Of a stretch of 64,000 nt of DNA, positions 8,094 to 16,539 are shown one piece after another; positions within the stretch are counted from its first letter, which is position 1; the number at the start of each line of letters is the position of its first letter. The notes under the pieces were generated by a model. The model saw only the letters and a program-made list of their open reading frames with translations. It was not told the origin of the DNA and made no database searches. The position numbers and the translations under genes were made by a program. The stretch is taken from positions 1,736,001-1,800,000 of the forward strand of contig NZ_JBBIXN010000001.1 of the NCBI RefSeq assembly GCF_037646455.1, written 5' to 3'. The DNA is from Draconibacterium mangrovi_A. Lineage in GTDB: Bacteria; Bacteroidota; Bacteroidia; Bacteroidales; Prolixibacteraceae.

Positions 8094-8867
8094 ATGAGAT
8101 GGCTTAAACTCTCGCTGCTTGCTATGATTTTTGTCTTTCCGGCCCGTTTGTTCGCGCAGGAAGATTCGCTCCGGATCGATGAGAAAGTCACCCCGTACGA
8201 CCTGCTTTCGAGCTATTATTCCAATAATTTTCATCCTTTTCAAAACGGGAATTTTTATGTGGGGCTGGCGTTTTCGATAACCGATAAAAAACTCACCAAC
8301 ACGAATTATTTAATTCAGCAGGTAGTGGATGGCGAGCGGCTGGATTACGATATTTTGCTAAAGGGAGGCTATTACACGGGTGATTACGGAATGGTGATTC
8401 TTAATCTGAATTACTTTCAGGATCATTTTGAAGGAACGATTTTCCAGGATCCGGATACCGCATTGTCTAAAACCATGAAACGCGGGTTTGCAATACGACC
8501 CGGATTTCGATCATCAGTACCACTTACAAGGACTGAACGTCTTAGTTTTTTCACGGAAATTGGATTCTCGTTGGGGGGAAGCAGCTCGCTCACCCGAAAC
8601 ACTAAAAACATTGATGAGGTTGAACAGATCTATAAAACCGAATTTGATTTTGGTGTGGGATTAAGTCCGGGCATCACCTTTTTTGCCATGGAGAATTTTG
8701 CCTTCGAAGTGCAGCTGAACAATGTGCTAGGATATCAACTGAATGTGGCCAAAAGCAGCACCGATGACGGACCGGAATCGAAACAGCTTCGTCAGAATGT
8801 CGATTTCAACATCAACCTGCTGTCGCTGGAACTGGGACTGGCCTACTATTTCGGAGCAAACAAGTAA
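8094..8867 (+). CDS. Putative outer-membrane beta-barrel protein
   Basis: A 257-residue protein with a clear signal peptide (MRWLKLSLLAMIFVFPARLFA, cleaved before Gln). The mature part has alternating hydrophobic/polar strands and ends in ELGLAYYFGANK, with aromatic residues near the C-terminus as in outer-membrane barrels. The family is not recognised. The next gene, a PCMD lipoprotein, starts 17 bp downstream, so the two are probably co-transcribed and may act together at the cell surface. Confidence 0.6.
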   Translation: MRWLKLSLLAMIFVFPARLFAQEDSLRIDEKVTPYDLLSSYYSNNFHPFQNGNFYVGLAFSITDKKLTNTNYLIQQVVDGERLDYDILLKGGYYTGDYGMVILNLNYFQDHFEGTIFQDPDTALSKTMKRGFAIRPGFRSSVPLTRTERLSFFTEIGFSLGGSSSLTRNTKNIDEVEQIYKTEFDFGVGLSPGITFFAMENFAFEVQLNNVLGYQLNVAKSSTDDGPESKQLRQNVDFNINLLSLELGLAYYFGANK

Positions 8868-8884
8868 TCTTAAGAACGCAAAAG

Positions 8885-9961
8885 ATGAAGAAAATAACCT
8901 ACATATTCTCGCTTGTTTTGTTGTTTGCCTGTGTTCAGGAAGATCACTTTGGTTTGTCGCCTTACGGAAATATCAAGAAATTTTTAGTAAGCAACCAGGC
9001 CGGTAATGCCGTTATTGATGCTGACAATTTAATGGTGACCGTTGAAATACCGGGAGGAGTTGAATTGACATCGTTGGTTATTCAGGAACTCACACTTTCA
9101 TCGTTTGCCACTGCCAACCTTACTGAAGGCGATGTAATTGACCTTAGCGATGATGCCACGATAATTGTGTCAGCCGAAGATGGCAGCGTTCATTCCTGGA
9201 CCATCAAATCATTTGTAGCTTCAGCCACTCCACAGCTTGCCAACGGAGATTTGAATGCGTGGTACAAAACCAGTTCGGGGTATTACGAACCCGGTACCGA
9301 TGCGGCTTCCACCATTTGGGGGACCGGAAATCCCGGAACCCAGATTCTGGGAAAAACGGCTACCACACCTCATGATCTTGGAAATTCGAACCTGGCTGCA
9401 CACATGAGAACATATGACCTTGGACTGGCTGGTGTTCCGCTAAAAACGCCCATTGCTGCAGGATCGTTGTTTACCGGATATTTCGATTCCGATAAACTGG
9501 ATCCAACCGATCCGGAAGCCGCTGTTATTTTTGGAACGCCGTTTACCGGGCGACCGGATAAAATCCGTTTTAAGTATTCCTATGTTCCGGGACCGGTTAA
9601 CAAAGACCGAAACGGGAATGTATTGGATTACGACGATAATTGCGATATTTATGCCTTACTCGAAGTTCGCCTTGGCGGGACAGTTCAGCGATTAGGAACA
9701 GCATGGTTCCGTAGTGATGCGAACCAGCCGGATCTGGTTCAAAAAGAAATAGAGGTGGTTTATGGTCCGCTCGACGATTCGTATCCCGATTACATGCGCG
9801 CTGAGGGTGTTGATTTTGTAGCTGCTGATTCGGCGACCTACATGTTGCCTACGCACATTTCTTTTGTTGCTTCATCGAGTTATGCCGGTGCTGTTTTTGC
9901 CGGTGCCGTCGGCAGCGAACTCATCATCGACGATGTGGAAATGGTGTACGAGGAAGAATAG
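8885..9961 (+). CDS. PCMD-domain lipoprotein
   Basis: A 358-residue lipoprotein: the signal ends in the lipobox LLFACVQE, with acylation predicted at Cys16. Residues about 30-110 form a beta domain (DUF5018-like in style). About 118-358 match the putative carbohydrate metabolism domain: LANGDLNAWY, then GTPFTGRPDKIRFKYSYVPG, a DDNCDIYALLEV block and ELIIDDVEMVYEE at the end. Such proteins are common in Bacteroidota surface glycan loci, but function is unproven. It sits 17 bp after the putative barrel gene. Confidence 0.75.
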   Translation: MKKITYIFSLVLLFACVQEDHFGLSPYGNIKKFLVSNQAGNAVIDADNLMVTVEIPGGVELTSLVIQELTLSSFATANLTEGDVIDLSDDATIIVSAEDGSVHSWTIKSFVASATPQLANGDLNAWYKTSSGYYEPGTDAASTIWGTGNPGTQILGKTATTPHDLGNSNLAAHMRTYDLGLAGVPLKTPIAAGSLFTGYFDSDKLDPTDPEAAVIFGTPFTGRPDKIRFKYSYVPGPVNKDRNGNVLDYDDNCDIYALLEVRLGGTVQRLGTAWFRSDANQPDLVQKEIEVVYGPLDDSYPDYMRAEGVDFVAADSATYMLPTHISFVASSSYAGAVFAGAVGSELIIDDVEMVYEEE

Positions 9962-9990
9962 AAGGAACCCAAGATAAAAGTCCGAAACCA

Positions 9991-10070
9991 CGTCATTCTG
10001 AATTCATTTCAGAATCTATAAAAATAGAATTCCAATTACATGAACATCCTGAAACAAGTTCAGGATGACG
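9991..10070. repeat. REP-like palindromic element
   Basis: The 80-bp segment begins CGTCATTCTGAA and ends TTCAGGATGACG, which are near-perfect inverted ends. Inside are two smaller hairpins: ATTCTGAA/TTCAGAAT and CATCCTGAA/TTCAGGATG. This wording is typical of interspersed palindromes in Bacteroidota genomes mobilised by RAYT-type transposases. It occupies the gap between convergent genes and may also terminate transcription. Confidence 0.65.
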
Positions 10071-10122
10071 AAGCAAAGTCTTTTAAAACAGCTTCTAATA
10101 TTGCTATGAAGAGCTTATTGTC

Positions 10123-10527
10123 TTAATCAGTCTTCCCCCAGGTCAGCACAATGATAATTCCGGTTATTCCGGTGATCACGGCATAAGCCAGTGAGTCCAC
10201 AACAATTGCCGAAGGATTTAGCAACACATTGGTCATGGAATAAAAACCCAGATCGGTAGTTAAGGCATACAAGAGCCCGAATAATGTACCGATTTTCGCG
10301 CCGTCGATCCATGTTTTTGCCTGTCCCCATTGTAGGAATAAGGTTTGCATCAATGCAAAAACAAGGTTGGAAAGAATAAGTGCCCACCAGACCATTTCAT
10401 GTTCTTCCAGGTAAATGTCCATGTTGTAATTGTTCATCGAAAAGTCCATGAGCAGAATGCCCCAAACCAGCCAGCCCAGAAAGAAAAAGGCAATGCCGCC
10501 AAATATTGTCCCTCTTAATAGTCTCAT
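10123..10527 (-). CDS. Small four-helix membrane protein
   Basis: A 134-residue protein with four hydrophobic segments (about residues 7-28, 46-66, 78-98 and 106-130). The last two loops contain short conserved-looking features (LLYALTTDLGFYSM, ITGITGIIIVLTWG). I do not recognise a named family. It is monocistronic, facing the 9961 gene across the REP-like element. The start at 10527 is preceded by an A-rich stretch (on the coding strand) that could serve translation. Confidence 0.65.
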   Translation of the reverse strand: MRLLRGTIFGGIAFFFLGWLVWGILLMDFSMNNYNMDIYLEEHEMVWWALILSNLVFALMQTLFLQWGQAKTWIDGAKIGTLFGLLYALTTDLGFYSMTNVLLNPSAIVVDSLAYAVITGITGIIIVLTWGKTD

Positions 10528-10639
10528 TTTTGTTTTTTTTATAATTAGTTGATTGCTGATACGTAAAAGATTTCATTTTAGATACTACCTTGCCAGTATG
10601 AATAGCATTAGATTCAAATGAATTATGATTTCTCCAATC

Positions 10640-11060
10640 CTGCCGTCAGCATTCATTTTTGTTTTGACACAAAAACGAAACAAAAAAGTCAAGGCTGCTT
10701 TTTATCTTCACCTTTCATCTTCTCCCGGACTAAGTTCGCGCGAGTGATCTCCTCATATCTTCGGAGCTTCTCGGGCTCTCTATGCCCAGGTTTCGATTCC
10801 AGGCTTGATAAAAAAAGGCCAATTCACGAAGATATGTTCTTAGACCTGCCATATTTGCAGCCCGCTTCACCGCCCACAGCAAAATGCGTTAAAAATTTGG
10901 GGAATGTAGCGTGAAGAAAGAAAAGCTGTTTGACACTGACCGAGCGTTGCGAGTGTCGTGGAGTTCTTTTCTTTTAGCGGAATTCACTAATTTTTAGCAA
11001 TTTTCATGTCAGCGGCTGCATTTTTGCTGACTTTTTTGCTGCAGAAAAAAGTCAGTTGGA
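10640..11060. repeat. Non-coding repeat-like block with nested inverted repeats
   Basis: This block lies in the 658-bp gap 10528-11185. Inverted repeats include CATATCTTCG at 10754-10763 with CGAAGATATG at 10827-10836, and CTGACTTTTTT at 11027-11037 with AAAAAAGTCAG at 11045-11055. The left end has A-rich AACGAAAC/AAAAAGTCAAGG text that I associate with multi-copy intergenic elements in this phylum. A 98-codon frame inside (10618-10914) crosses the palindromes and has no protein-like features. Copy number cannot be determined from one window. Confidence 0.45.
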
Positions 11061-11126
11061 GCGAAGCGAGAATCGTATTTTATCCTTGATGAATTAATAG
11101 GTCCCCAACTTAACATTCAACTTTTT

Positions 11127-11134
11127 TAGATTTG
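11127..11134 (+). promoter_or_regulatory. -7 promoter element of the M28 peptidase gene
   Basis: TAGATTTG fits TAnnTTTG. A start near 11141 would give a leader of about 45 bases before the ATG at 11186. No good -33 TTG is seen at the expected distance. Confidence 0.35.
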
Positions 11135-11185
11135 GATTCAGTTCAAATTGAAAAGTTGTATTTTAGCCTTTCCGAAAAAATCATT

Positions 11186-12658
11186 ATGAAATCACGAATA
11201 TTTTTAGTCCTGTTATTATTACTAAACGGATCATTAATTGGAATTTCACAGGAAGCGAACAATGAAAAATTGCTGGAAACCTTTCATTCCATTTCCAGCA
11301 ACGAAATTCTTGGATTTGTTGAAGAATTAAGTTCCGAAAAATACGAAGGACGTTTGTCGGGTTCGCCAGAGTATATGGACGCCTCACGCTGGTGTGCATC
11401 AAAATTTGAAGAATGGGGAATTGCACCGGCCAATAAGGGCAGTTATTTTCAGTACTTCCCGAATGAATATTCCGATGTACTTGAATTGGGAGAAGTGGTT
11501 TACACCAACAAGGGCCAAGCTACAAAACTTAAGTTTCCGGAAGAATATTTGCCCGGATCAAATTCTGACAGTGGTACGCTTGAAGCCGGACTGGTGTACG
11601 TCGGTCACGGAATTACCGCACCTGAACTGGGCTACGACGACTATAAAAATGTGGATGTAAAGGGCAAGATCATCATTCTTGAAACCGGAACACCTTACAC
11701 CAAAAACGATCCTGAACTCGCAAGATGGACACCTTATGCCTATCACCGTTACAAATTCAGAAATGCAGTGAAACATGGTGCTGCCGGAATGATCTATGCC
11801 AGCAAAATCGCCAATCCGAATACGGTTCATCTCGATGGATTTATTTATGCCCATGTTGAGCCAAAAATCGTTGAGCAGATTTTCATTGACGCGGGGAAAA
11901 ATTATTCAACAGTGAAAAAGCAACTTAAGCAGATGGAAACACCCTCGTTTACATTTCCTGCAAATCAGACGGTAAAAATCACGGCCAAAACCAAATATCA
12001 TCCCGATGCAAAGGCCTGTAATGTGGTTGGAATGATTGAAGGATCGGATCCAAATTTAAAAGATGAAGTGATCATTGTGGGCGGCCATCTCGACGGGCAG
12101 GGACAAATGGGAGATGTGATGTTTCCCAGTGCACTTGATAATGCTTCGGGAGTGGCTGATATTCTGGCTGCAGCCAAAGCCTTTGCACAGTTGGAAGTTA
12201 AGCCAAAGCGTTCAATCTTGTTTATCCTGATAGGCGGCGAAGAATGTGGTTTGTATGGTTCGAAACAGTATACCGATCAACCGCTTTTCCCGGTAGAAAA
12301 AACTCGAATGATGATCAATTTGGATATGGTTGGTAATGGGACTGGATTCTTTCTGACAGGTGGTAAAACCTATACTGATCTTTACCGGCATTTTGAGTTG
12401 GCAAACAATAAGTGGATTCATCGTAGTTTGCAAACCAACGAAGTCACAAAAAACTACGGCCGACCGCGTTCGGATGCATCCAATTTCGAAAATGCTGGCA
12501 TTCCCACTTTTGGGCTTTGGACCAGAAATTCGGTTTTCCCGGTTTATTACCACGATCCGCGGGATAAAACCGATGTGCTCACTCCCGAAATCATGGAAGA
12601 CGCAGCCAAACTATTGTTCCTCGGAATTTCTGGCATCGCAAACGACGAAACACTTTGA
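11186..12658 (+). CDS. Secreted M28 family zinc peptidase with PA domain
   Basis: A 490-residue protein. The start at 11186 is chosen because a signal peptide (MKSRIFLVLLLLLNGSLIGIS) begins there; the frame continues upstream to 11132, but that would overlap a promoter-like element. A protease-associated insert (about residues 120-240) precedes the M28 core. Zinc-ligand motifs are visible in order: GGHLDGQG, SALDNASGVAD, GGEECGLYG with the catalytic Glu, NLDMVG and a late YYHDP. Expected role: aminopeptidase or related exopeptidase in the periplasm or outside the cell. Confidence 0.9.
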   Translation: MKSRIFLVLLLLLNGSLIGISQEANNEKLLETFHSISSNEILGFVEELSSEKYEGRLSGSPEYMDASRWCASKFEEWGIAPANKGSYFQYFPNEYSDVLELGEVVYTNKGQATKLKFPEEYLPGSNSDSGTLEAGLVYVGHGITAPELGYDDYKNVDVKGKIIILETGTPYTKNDPELARWTPYAYHRYKFRNAVKHGAAGMIYASKIANPNTVHLDGFIYAHVEPKIVEQIFIDAGKNYSTVKKQLKQMETPSFTFPANQTVKITAKTKYHPDAKACNVVGMIEGSDPNLKDEVIIVGGHLDGQGQMGDVMFPSALDNASGVADILAAAKAFAQLEVKPKRSILFILIGGEECGLYGSKQYTDQPLFPVEKTRMMINLDMVGNGTGFFLTGGKTYTDLYRHFELANNKWIHRSLQTNEVTKNYGRPRSDASNFENAGIPTFGLWTRNSVFPVYYHDPRDKTDVLTPEIMEDAAKLLFLGISGIANDETL

Positions 12659-12736
12659 ACGTCATTTGAGCCGATCGTTCAACTTTTTCGAGATTTGTCT
12701 TGTTAAGTGTATATAACTTCAACAAGTCGATCTTCT

Positions 12737-13504
12737 ATGGAATCGAAAAAAGAACACTTCAAACGAACATTGCTCGATCTGGCGAATAATGAGAACCTCG
12801 TGCCGGGCATCTATAATTATTGCGACCGCTGGTGTGAGCGTTGTACGATGACGAAAAAATGTCTGACTTATCTGCACGAACAGGAGATGAAAGAAGGAAC
12901 GGGCCATAAAAGTCCGGATGAGGAAAACAAAAACTTTTGGGAGCAAATTCGAGTGGCCTGGGAAGTTACCATGGAAATGATTGAGGAAGATGCTGAACGG
13001 CTTAATATTGATCTCGACGACGTTGAGGATATGGAACTGCCCGAGCATATTGAAACTCCCCTGGAAGCAAAGGCCAAAGAATACGGAACGAAAATGTATA
13101 ATTGGTTAGATGAAAATCAGCCGTTTATAAAGGAGCAGGCTGAAAAACTTGTTATGATCAACGATGAGGCGTCAATGATTAAATACAAAGATGCCATGGA
13201 GGTGATCCAGTGGTATTCTTCTTTCATTGGTGCCAAAGTTCACCGGGCACACCTCGATTTGGAGGAGCGTAAAAACGATCCCAATGATGAGTTTAATATT
13301 TATTCCGACAATCTGGGATCAGCAAAAATAGCGATTATCGCCATTGAACGGTCGATGGATGCTTTGTCGGTTTTTTATAACGACTTCAAAGAAAAAGAAG
13401 ACGATATTCTGAAATTTCTGGTGGAATTGTCGACCATAAAAAAACAACTATTGCAAACTTTTCCGGGAGTGATGGAGTTTAAACGACCGGGTTTCGACGA
13501 TTAA
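12737..13504 (+). CDS. Hypothetical protein with N-terminal Cys cluster
   Basis: A 255-residue soluble protein, acidic and largely helical. The start at 12737 (MESKKEHF) is preferred over 12707, which would add ten residues with no similarity to a start region. Residues about 28-45 carry C-x3-C-x2-C-x5-C (YCDRWCERC, then KKC), a likely metal or Fe-S site. The remainder has long charged helices and no signal peptide. I recall similar uncharacterised proteins in Bacteroidota but no function. It lies 61 bp before a DUF2797 gene, which has its own zinc-type cysteines. Confidence 0.65.
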   Translation: MESKKEHFKRTLLDLANNENLVPGIYNYCDRWCERCTMTKKCLTYLHEQEMKEGTGHKSPDEENKNFWEQIRVAWEVTMEMIEEDAERLNIDLDDVEDMELPEHIETPLEAKAKEYGTKMYNWLDENQPFIKEQAEKLVMINDEASMIKYKDAMEVIQWYSSFIGAKVHRAHLDLEERKNDPNDEFNIYSDNLGSAKIAIIAIERSMDALSVFYNDFKEKEDDILKFLVELSTIKKQLLQTFPGVMEFKRPGFDD

Positions 13505-13510
13505 ATAGGA

Positions 13511-13539
13511 TACAGACTTTGTATCGTACAAGTTCTGTA
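13511..13539 (+). terminator. Hairpin in the 12737/DUF2797 gap
   Basis: A 13-bp stem with one mismatch and one wobble (13511-13523 with 13527-13539) and a three-base TCG loop starts six bases after the stop codon. Only a weak T stretch follows (TATTTT), so this may be a leaky terminator or an mRNA processing site. Confidence 0.45.
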
Positions 13540-13565
13540 CTATTTTCACGGCAGAAAAATTATTT

Positions 13566-14363
13566 ATGCACAACGAAGGCAACATCCGAAAAATGAAAAC
13601 CGAGCTGAGCGAGCCGGTAAAATATAAGCTGCCCATGGGCGATAATTTAGTGGATATGAATGCATTGATCGGTCAAAAAATCAAGATGAATTTTGATGGC
13701 CGGATCAACTGTATTTCGTGTGGGAAGAAAACCAAAACCTCGTTTGGTCAGGGATTTTGTTACAGTTGTTTGCAAACGGCGCCCGAAGCCAGTGAATCAA
13801 TTTTAAGGCCCGAGTTGTCGAAATCGCATTATGGTATTGCCCGTGATATGGAGTGGGCAGAAAAACACGACCTGATCGACCATTTTGTTTACCTCGCAGT
13901 TTCGAGCGAAATGAAAGTTGGCGTAACACGTGTCCACCAAATCCCTACCCGTTGGATCGACCAGGGCGCCAGCTATGCCATTAAACTGGCCAAAACACCG
14001 AACCGGCACATAGCCGGTATTATTGAGGTGTTTCTGAAAAATCACTTTACCGATAAAACCAACTGGCGGGCCATGTTAAAAAACGAAATTTTAAAGGATT
14101 TCGATCTGGCAGCTGAAAAGCAAAAAGTAGTGGATTTACTTCCGGGTGAATTAAAAAAATATGTTGATCCTGCCAATGAAGTCACTCAAATAAACTACCC
14201 GGTTGAAAAGTACCCGATAACCATAAAAAGTCTGAGTTTCGACAAATTGCCTGAAATTGAAGGAGAACTGGCGGGGATTAAAGGACAATACCTGATTTTC
14301 GAAGACAACCGCGTGCTGAACATGCGCAAACACAACGGGTATTATTTATCACTTTCTTACTGA
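13566..14363 (+). CDS. DUF2797 domain protein
   Basis: A 265-residue protein. The N-terminal part has a zinc-ribbon-like CISCGKKTKTSFGQGFCYSCL (Cys pairs about 20 residues apart), then LRPELSKSHYGIARDMEWAE and the VGVTRVHQIPTRWIDQGAS block. These are hallmark strings of DUF2797, whose function is not established. The last part is a beta-rich segment (GQYLIFEDNRVLNMRKHNG). The gene ends at the base before the convergent polyprenyl synthase gene ends, so the two stop codons abut. Confidence 0.88.
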   Translation: MHNEGNIRKMKTELSEPVKYKLPMGDNLVDMNALIGQKIKMNFDGRINCISCGKKTKTSFGQGFCYSCLQTAPEASESILRPELSKSHYGIARDMEWAEKHDLIDHFVYLAVSSEMKVGVTRVHQIPTRWIDQGASYAIKLAKTPNRHIAGIIEVFLKNHFTDKTNWRAMLKNEILKDFDLAAEKQKVVDLLPGELKKYVDPANEVTQINYPVEKYPITIKSLSFDKLPEIEGELAGIKGQYLIFEDNRVLNMRKHNGYYLSLSY

Positions 14364-15338
14364 TTACTTCTTGCGGGTGGTAATGTAGTTCATCAACTCC
14401 ACCAGCGAATCACGAGCCTCTGAAGGAGGAAATTCTTCGATAGCGGCCACGGCTTTATTCTTGAATTCATTCATTCGTACTTCGGCGTATTCCAGTCCGC
14501 CACGCTCAATAACCAGCTGAATCAGTTCTTTTACAACCTTTGAGTTTTTATTCCGGCGTTTCACCAAACGAAGAATGCGTTTACGCTCGCTTCGGTCGGC
14601 TGAATTCAGCACATGCAAAAGCGGGAGTGTTATTTTCTTTTCTTTTATATCGTTACCGGTTGGTTTTCCGAGAATGCCCTTGGCCTGGTAGTCAAAAATA
14701 TCATCCTTAATCTGGAAAGCAATTCCAACATCCTGCCCGACCCGGTACATTTTTTCCACCAATTCCTCATCGTCGGTAGTCGATGCAGTGCCGATGGCCA
14801 TGCTGGTTGCGATTAGCGAAGCCGTTTTTTTACGGATGATATCAAAGTAGGTTTCATCATCAATATCCAGCTTTCGGCTTTTCTTCATTTGCAGGATCTC
14901 TCCCTCGCTCATATCCTGAACCGCACGCGAAATGAGGTGAAGAAAGTTGTATTTTTTATTTTCGAGCTGAAGTAGCAATCCTTTGGCAAGGATGTAGTCG
15001 CCCACTAAAACAGCCAGCTTATTTTTCCACAATGCCTTTACCGAAAAAGACCCGCGGCGTTCGTACGATTCATCCACTACATCGTCGTGAACCAAAGTAG
15101 CAGTATGTAGTAATTCAACCGAACAGGCAGCCAGTTTTGTGTATTCATTGGTATCGCCGTGCAGTTTGGCCGATAAAAACACAAACATGGGCCGTAGCTG
15201 TTTTCCTTTGGTGCGGTACAAAAAATTTAAAATGGTAGCCAAAAGCGGTACATCGCTTTGCAGCGAATTTTTAAAGTACGGTTCAAAGTCTTTTAAATCC
15301 TGTTCAATGGGTTTTTTTATCTTACTAATTGTGGACAT
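14364..15338 (-). CDS. Polyprenyl diphosphate synthase
   Basis: A 324-residue trans-prenyltransferase that extends farnesyl or geranyl diphosphate with isopentenyl diphosphate. Both aspartate-rich motifs are intact: DDVVD at residues 85-89 and DDIFD at 212-216. KGKQLRP near residue 44 is the substrate-binding lysine/arginine motif. The length and the HTATLVHDD context fit the long-chain (hepta/octaprenyl) class that supplies the menaquinone side chain. A cis-acting product length cannot be read from the sequence. Single gene, convergent with the DUF2797 gene. Confidence 0.92.
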   Translation of the reverse strand: MSTISKIKKPIEQDLKDFEPYFKNSLQSDVPLLATILNFLYRTKGKQLRPMFVFLSAKLHGDTNEYTKLAACSVELLHTATLVHDDVVDESYERRGSFSVKALWKNKLAVLVGDYILAKGLLLQLENKKYNFLHLISRAVQDMSEGEILQMKKSRKLDIDDETYFDIIRKKTASLIATSMAIGTASTTDDEELVEKMYRVGQDVGIAFQIKDDIFDYQAKGILGKPTGNDIKEKKITLPLLHVLNSADRSERKRILRLVKRRNKNSKVVKELIQLVIERGGLEYAEVRMNEFKNKAVAAIEEFPPSEARDSLVELMNYITTRKK

Positions 15339-15458
15339 TTACCGGAGTGCTCCTTTCTTCTTGACTGAGCGAACATAAAACATTTTCGCCTAAAAAAAGA
15401 CATTTCATAAGAAATCTTTAACAGGGCCACATATTAAAATGTTTGGTACCCATTTAAT

Positions 15459-15486
15459 TTGTTATCCTTAAATATTTATATATTTG
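15459..15486 (+). promoter_or_regulatory. Promoter of the ArsR-type regulator
   Basis: TTG at 15459-15461 and TATATTTG at 15479-15486 are separated by 17 bp, a good match to the Bacteroidota -33/-7 pattern, 19 bp upstream of the start codon at 15506. Confidence 0.6.
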
Positions 15487-15505
15487 CATTTTTAAATCTA
15501 GAACA

Positions 15506-15808
15506 ATGGTAGAAGTCAAGGAGTTAAATGTTGAGCGCTTGGAAGTTGCGGCGAGCATGCTTAAGGCAATGGCCCATCCTATGCGCATAGCCATATTAAA
15601 GCATCTGGAAGGAGGTAAAAAACTTACAGTGACTGAAATTCACGAGCACCTGAAAATTGAACAATCTACCACATCGCATCATTTGGGTATTCTGAAGGAT
15701 AAAGGAGTGCTGTGCTCGCAGCGCGAAGGCAAGAATACGTTTTACTACCTGAAATACGAGATCCTGAGCCAGATCGTCGATTGCCTGGAAACCTGCACCT
15801 GCGAGTAA
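15506..15808 (+). CDS. ArsR/SmtB-family winged-helix regulator
   Basis: A 100-residue winged-helix protein. MAHPMRIAIL (about residues 22-31) is the conserved first helix, STTSHHLGILKDKGVL (54-69) is the recognition helix region, and the wing follows (SQREGKNTFYYL). The usual ELCVCD metal box of ArsR/CadC is absent. Instead the C-terminus ends with Cys93, Cys97 and Cys99, and Cys70 precedes the wing, so metal or thiol sensing is possible. It has its own promoter; the next gene, rdgB, is 143 bp away and no obvious metal-resistance gene is adjacent. Confidence 0.85.
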   Translation: MVEVKELNVERLEVAASMLKAMAHPMRIAILKHLEGGKKLTVTEIHEHLKIEQSTTSHHLGILKDKGVLCSQREGKNTFYYLKYEILSQIVDCLETCTCE

Positions 15809-15918
15809 TCTAATACCGTAATAATTTCGATTCTTTCTTTGTATTCTCCCAAAACAAAAGTTATTTATAGTGACTATTCGGAATTACTAAAGAATAATCC
15901 TGAAATGCGGCAAGCCCG

Positions 15919-15926
15919 TACTTTTG
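15919..15926 (+). promoter_or_regulatory. -7 element upstream of rdgB
   Basis: TACTTTTG matches TAnnTTTG and lies 25 bp before the rdgB start; no convincing -33 TTG is seen. Confidence 0.3.
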
Positions 15927-15951
15927 GTTATTTTTACACAAAATTCGAAAT

Positions 15952-16530
15952 ATGGATCTTGTTTTTGCCACAAACAATCAACATAAATTAAAAGAGCTGC
16001 AGGCCATTTTAGGAGAGGATTTTCACCTTCTAAGTCTTAAAGATATTGGCTGCAATGAGGAAATTCCTGAAGAGCAACCAACCCTGGAAGGAAATGCCAG
16101 TCAGAAGTCATTTTATATTTTTAATAAGTACGGGTACGATTGTTTTGCCGACGATACGGGGCTTGAAATTGAAGCGTTAAACGGTGAGCCGGGTGTTTTT
16201 TCTGCAAGGTATGCAGGTAAAGAAAAAAGTGCCGAGGCCAACATGAAAAAAGTGCTCGAAAGGATGGCCAAAATAAATCAGCGAAAAGCTCGTTTTAGGA
16301 CTGTGATATCGCTGATAATAAGAGGTGAAGAAAAGCGTTTTGAAGGCATCGTTAGCGGCGAGATCTTAAAAGAAAAAAGAGGTAATTCAGGTTTTGGTTA
16401 CGATCCCATATTTCAACCCGAAGGTTTGAACCAGTCGTTTGCAGAAATGGGTTTGGCGGATAAAAACAAGATCAGTCATCGTGGGCATGCGGTTGAAAAG
16501 CTTGTAAACTACCTGAAAGAAATTGAATAA
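15952..16530 (+). CDS. rdgB: XTP/dITP diphosphatase
   Basis: A 192-residue HAM1/RdgB protein that hydrolyses non-canonical purine triphosphates (XTP, dITP, ITP) to monophosphates and keeps them out of DNA. Family motifs are present in order: ATNNQHKLKE at the N-terminus, FADDTGLEIEALNGEPGVFSARYAG in two parts, GFGYDPIFQP and the ISHRGHAVEKL end. Length is typical. It is followed after 9 bp by the porZ-like gene and then recO, an arrangement I remember as recurrent in this phylum. Confidence 0.95.
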   Translation: MDLVFATNNQHKLKELQAILGEDFHLLSLKDIGCNEEIPEEQPTLEGNASQKSFYIFNKYGYDCFADDTGLEIEALNGEPGVFSARYAGKEKSAEANMKKVLERMAKINQRKARFRTVISLIIRGEEKRFEGIVSGEILKEKRGNSGFGYDPIFQPEGLNQSFAEMGLADKNKISHRGHAVEKLVNYLKEIE

Positions 16531-16539
16531 AAGGAATTT

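Noticed and set aside
10618..10914. 98-codon plus-strand frame
   Set aside because: It sits in a block of inverted repeats that looks like a non-coding dispersed element; composition is not protein-like.
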